The notes under the pieces: model-generated | Told to the model about the DNA's origin: nothing | Databases searched by the model: none | What the model saw: only the letters and a program-made list of their open reading frames with translations | NCBI GenBank assembly: GCA_009781175.1 | Contig: WQYQ01000014.1 | Coordinates: forward strand, 1 to 64,000 | Direction of reading: 5' to 3' | Length of the DNA: 64,000 nt | DNA from: Betaproteobacteria bacterium | GTDB taxonomy: Bacteria; Pseudomonadota; Gammaproteobacteria; Burkholderiales; Rhodocyclaceae | In this document: positions 42,306 through 56,573 of the stretch, piece after piece | Layout of the letters: the number at the start of each line of letters is the position of its first letter | Position numbering within the stretch: position 1 is the stretch's first letter | Translations under genes and position numbers: made by a program

Positions 42306-43904
42306 TTAACGCTCCAAATCCACGGCATAAAAATTCAAGCCGTAAGTCGGTTCGAGGATAAAGCCTTTGACTTCCTTGCGCGCCACGCCGAAACGGTTGC
42401 CGTGGGCGAGCAAAAGCAGCGGTGATTCTTCGCGCAGTATTTCTTGCGCCTTGTGATAAAGCTTGGTGCGTTCCGCCTGATTCGGCGTGGTGCGCGCACG
42501 TTGCAATAGATCTTCGAAGGCGGGCGTGCTCCAGCGCGCGAGGTTGCCGCCGCTCTTGATCGCTTCGCTGGAAAGCAGGGGTTCGAAGTAGTTATCCGGC
42601 TCGCCGTTGCCCGACAGCCAGCCGTACATTACGGCCTGGTGCTCACCGGCGCGCTGGCGCTTCAAGTATTCGCCCCATTCGTAAGTCAGAAGCCTGGCGC
42701 GCACGCCGATCTTCGCGAAATCCGCCTGGAGCATTTCGCCCATGCGTTTGCCGTCGGGGTTGTAAGGCCGCACGACCGGGAGATACCACAACTCCATGTC
42801 GAAGCCGTTCGGATAACCGGCCTGGGCGAGCAGCGCTTTGGCTTTGGCGCTGTCGTAAGGCAAGGCCGGCAGTTTGTCGTTGGCCGCCCAGTAGGCCGGC
42901 GGCAGGATGTTCTTCGCCAGGATCGCGTGGCCTTGATACACGTTCGCAAGCAGGGCCTGCCGGTCGACCGCGAGGTTGAGCGCCTGGCGCACGCGCTTAT
43001 CGTCGAAAGGTTTCTTCTGCGTGTTCAGCGCGATATAGCTGACATTGAGCCCGGGCTGTTGCAGCAGGCGCAGCACGGGTTCTTTTTCGATCAAGGCGAC
43101 ATCGGCCGGTTTGACGGATACCGAAACATGACATTCGCCTGTTTTAAGCTTGGCGAATTGCACGGCCGGATCAGGCACGATCGCGAAAACGAGTTTGTCG
43201 ATCTTCGGCTTGCCGCGCCAATGCTGCGGGAAGGCGGCATAACGGATCAAGGCGTCCTTCTGATAGCTCACGAACTGGAACGGGCCGGTGCCGATCGGTT
43301 GGCGGTCGAGCAGTTCGGGCGTACCGGCGGCTTTAAGCTTCTCGGCATACTCGGCGGATTGAATGCCGAACAGATCGAAACTCATGCGCGTGAGAAACGG
43401 CGCTTCGGCTTTGCGCAGCGTGAAGCGGATCGTGTAGTCGTCGAGCTTTTCGAGCTTGGCCACATTCTCATCCATGCGCAAATTGGTGAACTGCGCATAG
43501 GCCAGCGCGCCCGAGAGTTTGTGGAACGGGTGCGCGGGATCGGCCTGGCGGTTCCAGGTGAACAGCACGTCGTCGGCATTAAAGTTGCGCGTCGGCTTGA
43601 ATTTTTCATTCGTATGAAACTTCACGCCGCGCCGCAGCCTGAAAGTGTATTGCAGACCGTCGGGCGAAATCGTCCAGGATTCGGCGAGCGCCGGCTGCAA
43701 TTCCGCGCTGCCAGGTTTGAAATCGAGCAGGGTGTCGGCGATCTGTGCGCCCGCGTCGGAGGTGTTTTGTCCGTTTGCGAACAGACGCGTCAGCGACTCC
43801 GGGCTGCCTTCGGCACAGTAGACAAGCGTTTTCGGCGCGGCGGCGAGCGGAGCAGAGCAGACAAGCAGCGCGGTAAGCGCAAAACGACGGAAACGAAGCG
43901 GCAT
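42306..43904 (-). CDS. Dipeptide ABC transporter substrate-binding protein (DppA-like, SBP family 5)
   Basis: AAPKTLVYCAEGSPESLTRLFANGQNTSDAGAQIADTLLDFKPGSAELQPALAESWTISPDGLQYTFRLRRGVKFH. Confidence 0.94.
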   Translation of the reverse strand: MPLRFRRFALTALLVCSAPLAAAPKTLVYCAEGSPESLTRLFANGQNTSDAGAQIADTLLDFKPGSAELQPALAESWTISPDGLQYTFRLRRGVKFHTNEKFKPTRNFNADDVLFTWNRQADPAHPFHKLSGALAYAQFTNLRMDENVAKLEKLDDYTIRFTLRKAEAPFLTRMSFDLFGIQSAEYAEKLKAAGTPELLDRQPIGTGPFQFVSYQKDALIRYAAFPQHWRGKPKIDKLVFAIVPDPAVQFAKLKTGECHVSVSVKPADVALIEKEPVLRLLQQPGLNVSYIALNTQKKPFDDKRVRQALNLAVDRQALLANVYQGHAILAKNILPPAYWAANDKLPALPYDSAKAKALLAQAGYPNGFDMELWYLPVVRPYNPDGKRMGEMLQADFAKIGVRARLLTYEWGEYLKRQRAGEHQAVMYGWLSGNGEPDNYFEPLLSSEAIKSGGNLARWSTPAFEDLLQRARTTPNQAERTKLYHKAQEILREESPLLLLAHGNRFGVARKEVKGFILEPTYGLNFYAVDLER

Positions 43905-44025
43905 GGAAATGGGCCTTGGGAGATTTTCAGCTATGCGATGATGGCAGAGCGTGACGGCAATGGTCGAGTGCCACAAAGCAAAACGGCCGCCTTATTACGG
44001 CAGCCGCCTGCTGGGTCCTGAGTGC

Positions 44026-44592
44026 TCAGTTATTTTTGATCGCCTCGACGGGAATCTTGATCAGCACTTCTTCGCCGATATTCGGCGAATACTTCGAAAT
44101 ACCCCATTCGCTGCGCTTGATCGTGGTCGAAATGTCGCCGGCACACACCTCGCGTTTCAGCATCGGATGCGGCATGCATTTGAAGTTCGCGACCTGCAAC
44201 TTCACAGGTTTGGTGACGCCGCGCATTGTAAGCTGGCCATCGACCGTGACGAGCTTATCGCTATCGAAGTTGAATGTGTCGGACTTGAACGTGATGGTCG
44301 GATACTTGGCCGCATCGAAGAAATCTTCGCCCTTCACATGCTCGTTCCACTTTTCAAAGCCGAGATTGAGCGAGCCGGTTTCGATTGTTGCGGCGACACT
44401 GCCGGTTTTTTTCGTCCTATCGAGCGTAAGCGTGCCGGTGGTTTTGTCGAAGCGGCCGCGCTGGGTCGAAAGACCGAAATGGTTGATCTCGAACGTCGGC
44501 CAAACATGAGTCGGGTCCAGCGTATAGGTATCGGCGGCAAAAACAACGCCGGACAAGCCTGTAATCAGGGCAGCAGTGAATAGCTTCTTCAT
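44026..44592 (-). CDS. YceI family protein, copy 1
   Basis: Signal peptide; YTLDPTHVWPTFEINHFGLSTQRGRFDKTTGTLTLD. Confidence 0.92.
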   Translation of the reverse strand: MKKLFTAALITGLSGVVFAADTYTLDPTHVWPTFEINHFGLSTQRGRFDKTTGTLTLDRTKKTGSVAATIETGSLNLGFEKWNEHVKGEDFFDAAKYPTITFKSDTFNFDSDKLVTVDGQLTMRGVTKPVKLQVANFKCMPHPMLKREVCAGDISTTIKRSEWGISKYSPNIGEEVLIKIPVEAIKNN

Positions 44593-44630
44593 TGGCGAAA
44601 CTCCTCTTTGCAGGGTTTTCGGAATGCCGG

Positions 44631-45191
44631 CTACCTCTTCGGCGCGGCGACCAAGTGGAATTTGATTTGCACTTCATCGGCGACGGTCGATGTATCCGCC
44701 CATTCGCCTTCGCCGATTTTGAAATCGAGGCGCTTGAGCGTGAAGGCGCCGTCGAAAACGCCATTGACGCCATCCTGTTTAAAGCTCGCCGGGGCTACAA
44801 CATCCTTTGACGTGCCCTTGATCGTGAGCGCGCCGTGCAGTTCGAAACGGTTGTTGCCGAGCGGCTTGATCGCGCTCGACTTGAAACTCGCACGCGGATA
44901 CTGCTTGAGGTTGAACCATTTCGCATCGGCGACCTCGTCGTTCGCCTCCTGGCTGCCCGCATCGATGCTGGCCATATCGAGGTCGAAACTCGTGCTGCCG
45001 CTTTGCGGCTTGGCCGGGTCGAAAGCCAGTGTGGCCTTGAAACGCTTGAAACTGCCGTCGACCGGCACGCCCATCTGTTTCGACACGAAGCTCAGCGTGC
45101 TTTTGTCGGTAAGCAGCGTGCCGAACTCGGTCGCCTGTGCGAACGGGATCGCGATCGCCGTCGCGGCGGCGAACAACAGAGACTTTTTCAT
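44631..45191 (-). CDS. YceI family protein, copy 2
   Basis: MKKSLLFAAATAIAIPFAQATEFGTLLTDKSTLSFVSKQMGVPVDGSFKRF; track ORF over-extended to 45950. Confidence 0.9.
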   Translation of the reverse strand: MKKSLLFAAATAIAIPFAQATEFGTLLTDKSTLSFVSKQMGVPVDGSFKRFKATLAFDPAKPQSGSTSFDLDMASIDAGSQEANDEVADAKWFNLKQYPRASFKSSAIKPLGNNRFELHGALTIKGTSKDVVAPASFKQDGVNGVFDGAFTLKRLDFKIGEGEWADTSTVADEVQIKFHLVAAPKR

Positions 45192-45196
45192 TGCGC

Positions 45197-45754
45197 TCAG
45201 CTTCCTATGCGTTTGAGGAACGGCAGCATGCGCGTCAGAACATCGTCGCGCGCCACCACGTGATGTTTGATTGCCGCGGCCGCGTGACCGGCGACAAGCA
45301 CGATCAGAGTCCAGGCCAGAACTTCGTGCGCCGCGTGCAGAATCTCCGCCAGCGCGGCGTCCTTGCCCACGAGATCGGGTAAGGGCAGCACGCCGAACCA
45401 AACGACGGGAAAACCTTTGGCTGAGCTGAAGAGCCAGCCGGCCAGGGGTACCGCGACCATCAGAAGATAAAGCATCCAATGCACGAGCTGCGCGAGGCGT
45501 TTTTCGAGTGGACGCATTGAGTCCGGCAGCGCCGGCGGCCGATGCGTCATGCGCCAGATCAGACGTAGCACCATGAGCGCCAGGACCGTCATGCCGGCCC
45601 ATTTGTGCCAACTGTAAATGGCTAGTTTTTGCGGCGAGAGTTTCAGACCGACCATGTAGAGGCCGACGGGAAACGCCACGAGAATCAACACCGCGATCAG
45701 CCAGTGCAGGACAATCGCGGTGCGGGTATAGGCAGTAGTGTCGAGACGGCTCAT
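45197..45754 (-). CDS. Cytochrome b561 family protein
   Basis: YTRTAIVLHWLIAVLILVAFPVGLYM...HKWAGMTVLALMVLRLIWRMTHRPP. Confidence 0.93.
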   Translation of the reverse strand: MSRLDTTAYTRTAIVLHWLIAVLILVAFPVGLYMVGLKLSPQKLAIYSWHKWAGMTVLALMVLRLIWRMTHRPPALPDSMRPLEKRLAQLVHWMLYLLMVAVPLAGWLFSSAKGFPVVWFGVLPLPDLVGKDAALAEILHAAHEVLAWTLIVLVAGHAAAAIKHHVVARDDVLTRMLPFLKRIGS

Positions 45755-45828
45755 GCGGGGGGAGTCCTCTCATGATTTGGCATCGTGCGATGCCATTCAA
45801 GCGCTTAGCGAACGTAGCGCGCCAATAC

Positions 45829-46101
45829 TCAACTACCTGGCGGCGTAGTGCTGGACCCTGCCTTGGCGAGCGCTTGTTCAAGCTCGGCCACGCGTGTTTC
45901 GAGCCGCACGAGCTGCTCGCGGGCGCGCGCCAGAACCTCGCGTTGAACATCGAACTCCTCGCGTGTCACCAGATCCATTTTGCCCAGCATCGATGCGAAC
46001 ATTGCCTTGGCGTTGCGCTCGATATCTTTGGCGGGGCTTTTTTCCAATAGTTCGGCAAAGCGTTTCTGAAAATCGTCGACGAATTTCCCAGGTTCGATCA
46101 T
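45829..46101 (-). CDS. ubiK: Ubiquinone biosynthesis accessory factor UbiK (BMFP)
   Basis: 90 aa; KDIERNAKAMFASMLGKMDLVTREEFDVQREVLARAREQLVRLETRVAELE. Confidence 0.88.
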   Translation of the reverse strand: MIEPGKFVDDFQKRFAELLEKSPAKDIERNAKAMFASMLGKMDLVTREEFDVQREVLARAREQLVRLETRVAELEQALAKAGSSTTPPGS

Positions 46102-46299
46102 GGCATTACCTTTCTTCGGTGGGCCGCGCGAAGCGGATGTTTGCGAGTGATCGATTTCAGTTTAACACGCTGGTTTTGGCTGGCTACTTTATGTCAGCGC
46201 ACGGATTTGGTGCGCGAATCAGCCGTTGCGCCACCAAGCGGTGCGTTTTTGTTGTGCTCCTATCCTCCGCAAGCGTGTCGGCGCTCGATCGCCGGGTAA

Positions 46300-46713
<414 letters not shown>

Positions 46714-46754
46714 AAGAACAAGCATTCCGAACTCTCCGCCAGAAGGAGATGCAA

Positions 46755-48164
46755 ATGAAAAAGATGCTGGTGAGTTTGCTGACGGTGTTTGCCCTGGGTT
46801 TCAGTTGCATGGCCTTGGCGGATATTCCTGCGGCGCATGCGACGGCTCAGGCGGCGATTCCCGATAAAGGCGATACGGCCTGGATGATGCTCACCACCCT
46901 GCTGGTCACTTTGATGGCGATACCGGGCCTGGCCTTGTTTTACGGCGGCCTCGTGCGCTCGAAGAACATGCTCTCGGTGCTGATGCAGGTTTTCGTCGTA
47001 TTTGCGCTGTGCATCGTGCTCTGGGTGGGCTATGGCTACAGCATCGCGTTCACGCAGGGTAATGCCTTTTTCGGCGGTTTCGGCAAAGTGTTTCTGGTGG
47101 GTGTTACTCCTGCCTCAACGGCGGCGACTTTCAGCAAGGGCGTCGTAATTCCCGAACTGGCCTATGTCATGTTTCAGGCCACCTTCGCGGCGATTACGCC
47201 GGCCTTGATCGTCGGCGCTTTCGCTGAACGCATGAAGTTCCCGGCGGTATTGCTCTTCGTGCTGCTGTGGTTCACTTTCGCCTATCTGCCGATCGCGCAC
47301 ATGGTCTGGTGCTGGGCGGGCCCGGACGCTTATACGGATGCGGCCGCCGGCGCAAAGGCCGCCGCCACGGCGGGCTTCCTGTTCCAGAAAGGCGCGCTCG
47401 ATTTTGCCGGCGGAACCGTTGTGCACATCAACGCGGGTGTCGCGGGACTCGTTGGCGCTTTTATGGTCGGAAAGCGGACGGGTTTGGGCCGCGAATCGAT
47501 GGCGCCGCATAGCCTGACGATGACGATGGTCGGCGCTTCCCTGCTGTGGGTCGGCTGGTTCGGCTTCAATGCGGGTTCGAACCTCGAAGCCAACGGCGGT
47601 GCGGTGCTCCCGTTCGCCAACACGATGATCGCCACCGCCGCCGCGACGCTTTCCTGGCTGTTCGCCGAGTGGCTGATCAAAGGCAAGCCCTCGATGCTTG
47701 GCGCGGCGTCCGGCGCGGTTGCGGGGCTGGTCGCGATTACGCCGGCGTGCGGCTTCGTCGGCATCGGCGGTGCCTTGATTATCGGCATCGGCGCAGGCCT
47801 GGTTTGTCTGTGGGGCGTGAATGGCCTCAAGAAGCTGCTCGGCGCCGACGATGCGCTTGATGTGTTCGGCGTGCATGGCGTCGGTGGGATGTTCGGCGCG
47901 GTCATGACCGGCGTTTTCAGCGACCCGGCCCTTGGCGGCTCAGGCGTTTACGACTATGTCGCCAACAAGGTCGGCGAATTCTCGCTGAGTGCTCAGGTTA
48001 TGAGTCAACTCTGGGCCGTTGGCATTGTGATCGTGTGGTCGGGCATCGTCTCCTTGATCGCCTACAAGCTTGTCGATATCACCATCGGGCTGCGCGTCGG
48101 GGAAGAGCAGGAGCGCGAAGGGCTCGACATTAGTGCGCATGGAGAATCCGCGTACCGCTATTGA
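46755..48164 (+). CDS. amtB: Ammonium transporter AmtB
   Basis: GDTAWMMLTTLLVTLMAIPGLALFYGGLVRSKNMLSVLMQ; DVFGVHGVGGMFGAVMTGVF. Confidence 0.97.
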   Translation: MKKMLVSLLTVFALGFSCMALADIPAAHATAQAAIPDKGDTAWMMLTTLLVTLMAIPGLALFYGGLVRSKNMLSVLMQVFVVFALCIVLWVGYGYSIAFTQGNAFFGGFGKVFLVGVTPASTAATFSKGVVIPELAYVMFQATFAAITPALIVGAFAERMKFPAVLLFVLLWFTFAYLPIAHMVWCWAGPDAYTDAAAGAKAAATAGFLFQKGALDFAGGTVVHINAGVAGLVGAFMVGKRTGLGRESMAPHSLTMTMVGASLLWVGWFGFNAGSNLEANGGAVLPFANTMIATAAATLSWLFAEWLIKGKPSMLGAASGAVAGLVAITPACGFVGIGGALIIGIGAGLVCLWGVNGLKKLLGADDALDVFGVHGVGGMFGAVMTGVFSDPALGGSGVYDYVANKVGEFSLSAQVMSQLWAVGIVIVWSGIVSLIAYKLVDITIGLRVGEEQEREGLDISAHGESAYRY

Positions 48165-48179
48165 AATCGGATCGCAGGT

Positions 48180-48509
48180 TCAGGCTAGATATGCCGTGAA
48201 TTCGTAATCCCGTTCAACGCGGCAGATGCGGGTTTTATACGACGCGTACCACTGCTCGCGCCCAAGTTTTTGCGCGATTAGATGTTCGGCATCTTTTTTC
48301 CACGCAGCAATCGATGCGAGGCTGTCCCAGTAGGAAACCGTGACGCCGACTTCCTCGCGCGCGTTTTCCACGCCGAGGAAGCCCGGCTGTTTCCGGGCCG
48401 CCGCGAGCATTGCCGCGGCCATGTCGCTATAGCCTTCGTCCACCGGCGTTCGGATCGAGGTGAAAATGACGGCGTAGTAGGGCGGGGTGGGGGTTTTTGC
48501 AATCGGCAT
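48180..48509 (-). CDS. Antibiotic biosynthesis monooxygenase domain protein
   Basis: 109 aa; YYAVIFTSIRTPVDEGYSDMAAAMLAAARKQPGFLGVENAREEVGVTVSYWDSLASIAAWKKDAEH. Confidence 0.88.
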   Translation of the reverse strand: MPIAKTPTPPYYAVIFTSIRTPVDEGYSDMAAAMLAAARKQPGFLGVENAREEVGVTVSYWDSLASIAAWKKDAEHLIAQKLGREQWYASYKTRICRVERDYEFTAYLA

Positions 48510-48518
48510 CGGATTGCT

Positions 48519-49217
48519 TCAAATCACATCGAGCATAAGGCTGCCAACGCCCGCGATCCGGCCTTCCATTCGGTCGCCACGCGCTGCGGCCCCCACGCCT
48601 TCGGGCGTGCCTGTAAAGACGAGATCGCCTGCCTTGAGTTCCCAGAGTTGCGACAGATGGACGAGCATTTCCGGGATCGGCCAGAGCATGTCCGACAAAT
48701 CACCGTGTTGCTTTTGGGTGTCATTGACCTTCAGTGCGATTTCACCGCTTGCAAGCAGCGGCGCTTTGCCGCGCGGCACGATATGCGACACGGGCGCGGC
48801 ATAATCGAAGGCTTTGCTGGCGTCCCAGGGCTGGCCCTTGTTTTTGGCCGTCGCCTGCAAATCGCGCCGCGTCATGTCGAAACCGCAGGCATAGCCCCAG
48901 ACGCAAGCGTCCGCTGCGGCGGGGCTCAGATTGCGCCCGCCGCTCGCAAGCGCAATCACAAGCTCGAATTCGTAATGCAGATTTTTTGTGACGCCCGGAT
49001 AGGGGAAACGTCCGGTTTCGCCGAATGCAACGGGCAGCACCGCATCGGCCGGTTTGCAGAAGAAGAATGGCGGTTCGCGCTCGGGATCGTGCCCCATCTC
49101 GCGCGCATGCGCAGCGTAGTTGCGCGCGACGCAGAAAATGCGGCGTATCGGGAAAAGTGTGTCGCTACCTGCGACGGGGACTGCGGCTTGTGCGGGGGGC
49201 GGGAAGATGTAGGGCAT
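48519..49217 (-). CDS. Fumarylacetoacetate hydrolase family protein
   Basis: FPIRRIFCVARNYAAHAREMGHDPEREPPFFFCKPADAVLP; GDLVFTGTPEGVG. Confidence 0.92.
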   Translation of the reverse strand: MPYIFPPPAQAAVPVAGSDTLFPIRRIFCVARNYAAHAREMGHDPEREPPFFFCKPADAVLPVAFGETGRFPYPGVTKNLHYEFELVIALASGGRNLSPAAADACVWGYACGFDMTRRDLQATAKNKGQPWDASKAFDYAAPVSHIVPRGKAPLLASGEIALKVNDTQKQHGDLSDMLWPIPEMLVHLSQLWELKAGDLVFTGTPEGVGAAARGDRMEGRIAGVGSLMLDVI

Positions 49218-49340
49218 AGAGCTCTCGTATCCGGCAAGGTAATTTCAGGATTCCTAGATGTTTAGTCCCACTTGAGTTGATCCTAAAGCGTTGTGGTTCG
49301 GTAGTCCAGATTCTACGGGGCATCTTAGACGCTAAAACAA

Positions 49341-49371
49341 AATGGGACAGCATATTGCTGTCCCATTTCGT
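49341..49371 (-). terminator. Terminator of the atp operon
   Basis: AATGGGACAGCATATTGCTGTCCCATT palindrome with minus-strand TTTTGTTTT downstream of atpC. Confidence 0.8.
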
Positions 49372-49396
49372 TTGAACTAGAAGAGTCCGCGTTTAT

Positions 49397-49822
49397 TTAG
49401 TGGCCGCGGCGCTTCATACGTTCGATCAGTGCCAGTTGTGCCGTTGCTGCCGTCAACTCGGCTTGAGCGCGTGCATAGTCCAGCGTTGCCTTGCGGTTGG
49501 TCATTGCCTCTTCGGCAACTCGCTTCGCTTCCATCGATTTGGCTTCGTCGAGATCTTTACCGCGGATCGCTGTATCAGCCAAAACCGTGACCATGCTTGG
49601 CTGCACTTCAAGCAAGCCACCCGCAACGAAGATCAATTCTTCTTCCTGCTGATTCGCCAGCTTCAAACGCACCGCGCCGGGCCGGATGCGAGTTAACAAA
49701 GGCGTGTGGCCAGGCATGATACCCAGCTCCCCTGTCTCTCCCGGCAAGACCACAAACTCACACAGCCCGCTGAAGATCGACTCTTCCGTGCTCACGACGT
49801 CGACATGAACCGTCATTGCCAT
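49397..49822 (-). CDS. atpC: ATP synthase epsilon subunit
   Basis: [42 protein letters not shown]. Confidence 0.96.
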   Translation of the reverse strand: MAMTVHVDVVSTEESIFSGLCEFVVLPGETGELGIMPGHTPLLTRIRPGAVRLKLANQQEEELIFVAGGLLEVQPSMVTVLADTAIRGKDLDEAKSMEAKRVAEEAMTNRKATLDYARAQAELTAATAQLALIERMKRRGH

Positions 49823-49909
49823 GCTTAATACCTCTCGAAGAGTGGAATGAGAGGGATAAGCGGAAACCCGCTAAAAGCGAGCTTCCACGAATTACCTCTT
49901 ACCCCTGGC

Positions 49910-52241
<2,332 letters not shown>

Positions 52242-52256
52242 GTTGTTCTCCGCGCC

Positions 52257-53795
52257 TTACTGCCAGGTTTTCTTGAACGCTTCGATCGCGGCGCTCAGTT
52301 CCTTTTCGCCATCGGCGTCGAGGTCCTTCTTGCTTTCGATCTTGGCGTGCAGGGCCGCCGCGCTGGTACGCACGTATTGCTGCATGGCGGATTCGCAGGA
52401 GAGCGCGCGGGCAACCGGCACATCGTCGAAGTAGCCCTTGTTGACCGCGAACAGCGTGACAGCCATATCGGCCACCGAGAGCGGCGCGTATTGCGGCTGC
52501 TTCATCAGTTCGGTCACGAGGCGGCCGCGTTCGAGCTGCTTGCGGGTTGCTTCGTCGAGATCGGAAGCAAACTGTGCAAAAGCCGCGAGTTCACGGTACT
52601 GCGCCAGCGCGAGACGCACACCGCCGCCGAGCTTCTTGATCGCCTTGGTCTGCGCGGCGCCGCCGACACGCGACACCGAGATGCCGGCGTTGATGGCGGG
52701 GCGGATACCGGCGTTGAACAAGTCGGTTTCAAGGAAGATCTGGCCGTCGGTAATCGAGATCACGTTCGTCGGAACGAAGGCAGACACGTCGCCAGCCTGC
52801 GTTTCGATAACCGGCAATGCGGTCAGCGAACCAGTCTTGCCTTTGACTTCGCCGTTGGTGAAGCGCTCGACATACTCTTCGTTCACACGCGCGGCGCGCT
52901 CAAGCAGACGAGAGTGCAGGTAGAACACGTCACCCGGATACGCTTCACGACCCGGCGGACGACGCAGCAGCAGCGAGATCTGACGGTAAGCCCAAGCTTG
53001 CTTGGTCAAATCGTCATAGATGATCAGCGCATCCTGGCCGCGATCGCGAAAGTATTCGCCCATCGTACAGCCCGCATACGGAGCGATGAACTGCAGGGCA
53101 GCCGATTCAGACGCCGAGGCGGCGACCACGATGGTGTAATCCATCGCGCCGGTTTCGGTCAGCTTGCGTACTACGTTAGCGATGGTCGAGGCCTTCTGGC
53201 CCACCGCCACATAGATACAGATCATGTCCTGACCTTTTTGGTTGATGATCGTATCGACCGCAACCGCTGTTTTACCGGTCTGACGGTCGCCGATGATTAA
53301 CTCACGCTGACCACGGCCGACCGGAACCATCGAGTCGACCGACTTCAGACCGGTCTGAACCGGCTGCGACACCGACTTACGCCAGATCACGCCCGGCGCG
53401 ACCTTTTCGATCTTGTCGTACTGCTTGGCGTTGATCGGGCCTTTGCCATCGATTGGCTGACCCAGCGAATTGACGACACGGCCGATCAGTTCGGGGCCGA
53501 CAGGCACATCGAGAATCTTGCCCGTCGTTTTAACGACATCACCTTCGGAGATGTGTTCATATTCGCCCAAAACCACGGCGCCAACAGAGTCGCGTTCGAG
53601 GTTCATGGCGAGGCCAAAGGAATTGCCCGGAAATTCGAGCATTTCACCCTGCATTACGTCGCCCAGGCCATGGACGCGACAAATGCCATCGGTGACGGAG
53701 ACCACGGTGCCTTCGTTACGCGCCGTCGACCCCAGTTGCAGGTTCTGAATGCGACTCTTGATCAGATCGCTGATTTCAGATGGATTGAGGTTCAT
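52257..53795 (-). CDS. atpA: ATP synthase alpha subunit
   Basis: [32 protein letters not shown]. Confidence 0.98.
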   Translation of the reverse strand: MNLNPSEISDLIKSRIQNLQLGSTARNEGTVVSVTDGICRVHGLGDVMQGEMLEFPGNSFGLAMNLERDSVGAVVLGEYEHISEGDVVKTTGKILDVPVGPELIGRVVNSLGQPIDGKGPINAKQYDKIEKVAPGVIWRKSVSQPVQTGLKSVDSMVPVGRGQRELIIGDRQTGKTAVAVDTIINQKGQDMICIYVAVGQKASTIANVVRKLTETGAMDYTIVVAASASESAALQFIAPYAGCTMGEYFRDRGQDALIIYDDLTKQAWAYRQISLLLRRPPGREAYPGDVFYLHSRLLERAARVNEEYVERFTNGEVKGKTGSLTALPVIETQAGDVSAFVPTNVISITDGQIFLETDLFNAGIRPAINAGISVSRVGGAAQTKAIKKLGGGVRLALAQYRELAAFAQFASDLDEATRKQLERGRLVTELMKQPQYAPLSVADMAVTLFAVNKGYFDDVPVARALSCESAMQQYVRTSAAALHAKIESKKDLDADGEKELSAAIEAFKKTWQ

Positions 53796-53804
53796 GCAAA
53801 GCTC

Positions 53805-54338
53805 CTAAATCTGTAGCGCGCTGGCCATCGCGGCAAGTTTGCCGCGGACCGAGGCGTCGATCACTTCATCGCCGACAGCGATCTTGACCCCGCCAATCAA
53901 TTCGGGATCAATTTCTACCGTAGCGTCGACCTTGGCCTTGAAACGGGTTTCAAGGTCGGCCACAAGTCGGGCGAGCGTCGCAGCGTCGATCGGGAAAGCG
54001 GAGCTGACCACGGCCTGAAGCACCCCTTCCGCAGCATTTTTTTGCACGGAAAAAAGCTCAAGGATTTCAGGCAGAACCGTAAGACGCTCGTTTTCTGCGA
54101 GCACACGTACAAAATTCTGCTGATCGTGATTCAGATCACCGGCTGTTTCGACGAACACGTTCACGAGTTTGTCGGTCGTGATACGCGGATCGCCCAAGAC
54201 TTCCCGGACGGACGCTTCGCCGGCGACCGCCGCCAGACGCTTCAGCGCCTGTGCCCACGCGTCCAGCGCGTGGGCTTCGCGCGCCAGCTTAAACGCCGCT
54301 TCGGCGTAAGGGCGTGCGACGGTGAGGTTCTCGGCCAT
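53805..54338 (-). CDS. atpH: ATP synthase delta subunit
   Basis: [23 protein letters not shown]; operon position. Confidence 0.95.
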   Translation of the reverse strand: MAENLTVARPYAEAAFKLAREAHALDAWAQALKRLAAVAGEASVREVLGDPRITTDKLVNVFVETAGDLNHDQQNFVRVLAENERLTVLPEILELFSVQKNAAEGVLQAVVSSAFPIDAATLARLVADLETRFKAKVDATVEIDPELIGGVKIAVGDEVIDASVRGKLAAMASALQI

Positions 54339-54344
54339 GGCGAC

Positions 54345-54815
54345 TTACAGTTCCTGTTTAAGGTTTGCCAGCAATTCGGCGTGGACCTGAGGATTGATTT
54401 CTCGGCGCAAAATACGCTCAGCACCGGCTACGGCGAGGTTGGCGACCTGGTCGCGCAAGCCTTCCTTAGCCTTCTGCAGCGCAGCACCGGCTTCCTGCTC
54501 AGCAGCTTCACGCGCAACGGCAATGATGCGCGCAGCTTCCACACGAGCTTCGTCAATCAACAGAGCACCCTGCTTTTCGGCACCGCTGCGGAGTTCGGTC
54601 GCAGATTCGCGCGCACGGCGCATTTCCTCAACGACCTTTTTCTCGGCTAAAGCGAGATCCGTTTTAGCCTTATCCGCAGCCGCAAGCCCGTCAGCGATTT
54701 TTTTCGCACGCTCGTCGAGTGCCTTCACGATCGGTGGCCACACGAATTTCATCGTGAACCACGCGAGGATGAAGAACACAATGAGCTGGGCAAACAGCGT
54801 TGCGTTCAGATTCAC
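54345..54815 (-). CDS. atpF: ATP synthase subunit b
   Basis: [44 protein letters not shown]. Confidence 0.96.
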   Translation of the reverse strand: MNLNATLFAQLIVFFILAWFTMKFVWPPIVKALDERAKKIADGLAAADKAKTDLALAEKKVVEEMRRARESATELRSGAEKQGALLIDEARVEAARIIAVAREAAEQEAGAALQKAKEGLRDQVANLAVAGAERILRREINPQVHAELLANLKQEL

Positions 54816-54858
54816 GGCATTACCCCCGAAGAATCAGTGAATGGAGTAAAGAGCCTGA

Positions 54859-55137
<279 letters not shown>

Positions 55138-55153
55138 TCAAAACAAAGGAAAA

Positions 55154-56014
55154 TCAATGGCTTTCATGCGCCTGACCCACATAGACGAGAGTCAGCATCA
55201 TGAAAATGAACGCCTGAAGCGTAATGATCAGGATGTGGAAGATCGCCCACAGCGAGCCCGCCACCACATGCCCGAGAAAGAGCAAGGGACCAGCCACGCC
55301 GCCGCTGCCCCAGGTTGCACCCATCAGGGCGATCAGCATGAATAGCAGTTCGCCTGCATACATGTTGCCAAACAACCGCATGCCGTGCGAGATCGTCTTG
55401 GCGGCGAATTCGATCAGTTGCATGAGGAAGTTGACCGGGTACAGGAACCATTTGTCGCCGAATGGTGCGGCAAAGAGCTCATGCACCCAGCCGCCGAGAC
55501 CTTTGATCTTGATGTTGTAATAGAGGCAGATCAGCAGCACGCCAACCGACATGCCAAGCGTAATGTTCAAGTCGGCGGTCGGCACAACACGTAGGAAGGC
55601 ATGCTCGTTGCCGTTCATGGCTTGCCAGATGCGCGGCAGTAGATCGACCGGCAACAGGTCCATGGCGTTCATGAGGAAGATCCAGATGAACACGGTCAGC
55701 GCGAGAGGCGCGACGAATTTACGCGACTCGGCGCTGTGCACGATGCCTTTGGCCTGATCGGCCACCATCTCGACGATGAATTCGACTGCGGCCTGAAAAC
55801 GCCCTGGCACACCGGAGGTGGCTTTCGACGCAGCACGCCAGAGGAAGAACAAGGTAATCACGCCGATCGCGACCGACCAGAAGATCGAATCGAGATTAAG
55901 AACGCTCCAGTCGACAATCGACTTTTGCGCTTCGTGCGTGGTATTGAAGTGAGTCAGGTGGTGGACGATGTACTCGCCTGCGGTTGGAGCGTTAGCTTCG
56001 TGTCCGGTCGCCAT
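55154..56014 (-). CDS. atpB: ATP synthase subunit a
   Basis: 286 aa; [36 protein letters not shown]. Confidence 0.97.
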   Translation of the reverse strand: MATGHEANAPTAGEYIVHHLTHFNTTHEAQKSIVDWSVLNLDSIFWSVAIGVITLFFLWRAASKATSGVPGRFQAAVEFIVEMVADQAKGIVHSAESRKFVAPLALTVFIWIFLMNAMDLLPVDLLPRIWQAMNGNEHAFLRVVPTADLNITLGMSVGVLLICLYYNIKIKGLGGWVHELFAAPFGDKWFLYPVNFLMQLIEFAAKTISHGMRLFGNMYAGELLFMLIALMGATWGSGGVAGPLLFLGHVVAGSLWAIFHILIITLQAFIFMMLTLVYVGQAHESH

Positions 56015-56016
56015 TT

Positions 56017-56367
56017 TTAGGTTCTAACCAAGAAAGCAAAAAAATTCGCTTGGAGCGTCACGATCAGCCCGATCACCACTCCGCCCCAGTGGACGTCAGG
56101 GTAAATCTGCTTCACGGCCGCCAGTAATCCGATGCAAAGGGCTAACTTGATCAATTCGCCGACAAAAAACGCCGCTGCATAAGAAGCACCGGGACGTTTC
56201 GTCACGGCATACAGCCTGAGAGCGAACAACCAAGAAGGAAGGACACAAGCGACGCCTCCCAGCGCCGCCGAGACACTGCCGCGCATACCAAACAGCAACC
56301 CGCCAAGCAGGCTCCCGATCAGCGCGGCAACACATTGCAGGCGTATTGTTTTGAACATTCCCTGCAC
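56017..56367 (-). CDS. atpI: ATP synthase subunit I
   Basis: 116-aa membrane protein upstream of atp[18 protein letters not shown]. Confidence 0.88.
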   Translation of the reverse strand: MQGMFKTIRLQCVAALIGSLLGGLLFGMRGSVSAALGGVACVLPSWLFALRLYAVTKRPGASYAAAFFVGELIKLALCIGLLAAVKQIYPDVHWGGVVIGLIVTLQANFFAFLVRT

Positions 56368-56573
56368 TGCGTCTTAGACCTCACCCTGGAACCCCGTAAT
56401 CGTATGGATTTGAGCGCACGAAGTCAAACCCGGAGGAACCCTGACACACGAACTTTGTATCCCGCAACAAGATCCGCCGGCCTCCAATCCCTGTCGAAAA
56501 TGCCTGTGATGCGCGTGACGCCGATGCAGACACGTCGGCATAATCGCCGACTATTCAAGCTCCGGAATTTTCG

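Noticed and set aside
42639-44021. 460-aa plus-strand ORF opposite the DppA-like gene
   Set aside because: Antisense shadow of a clear family-5 substrate-binding protein.
44631-45950. 439-aa version of the second YceI ORF
   Set aside because: Upstream half overlaps cytochrome b561 in another frame; MKKSLLF at 45191 is a proper signal-peptide start.
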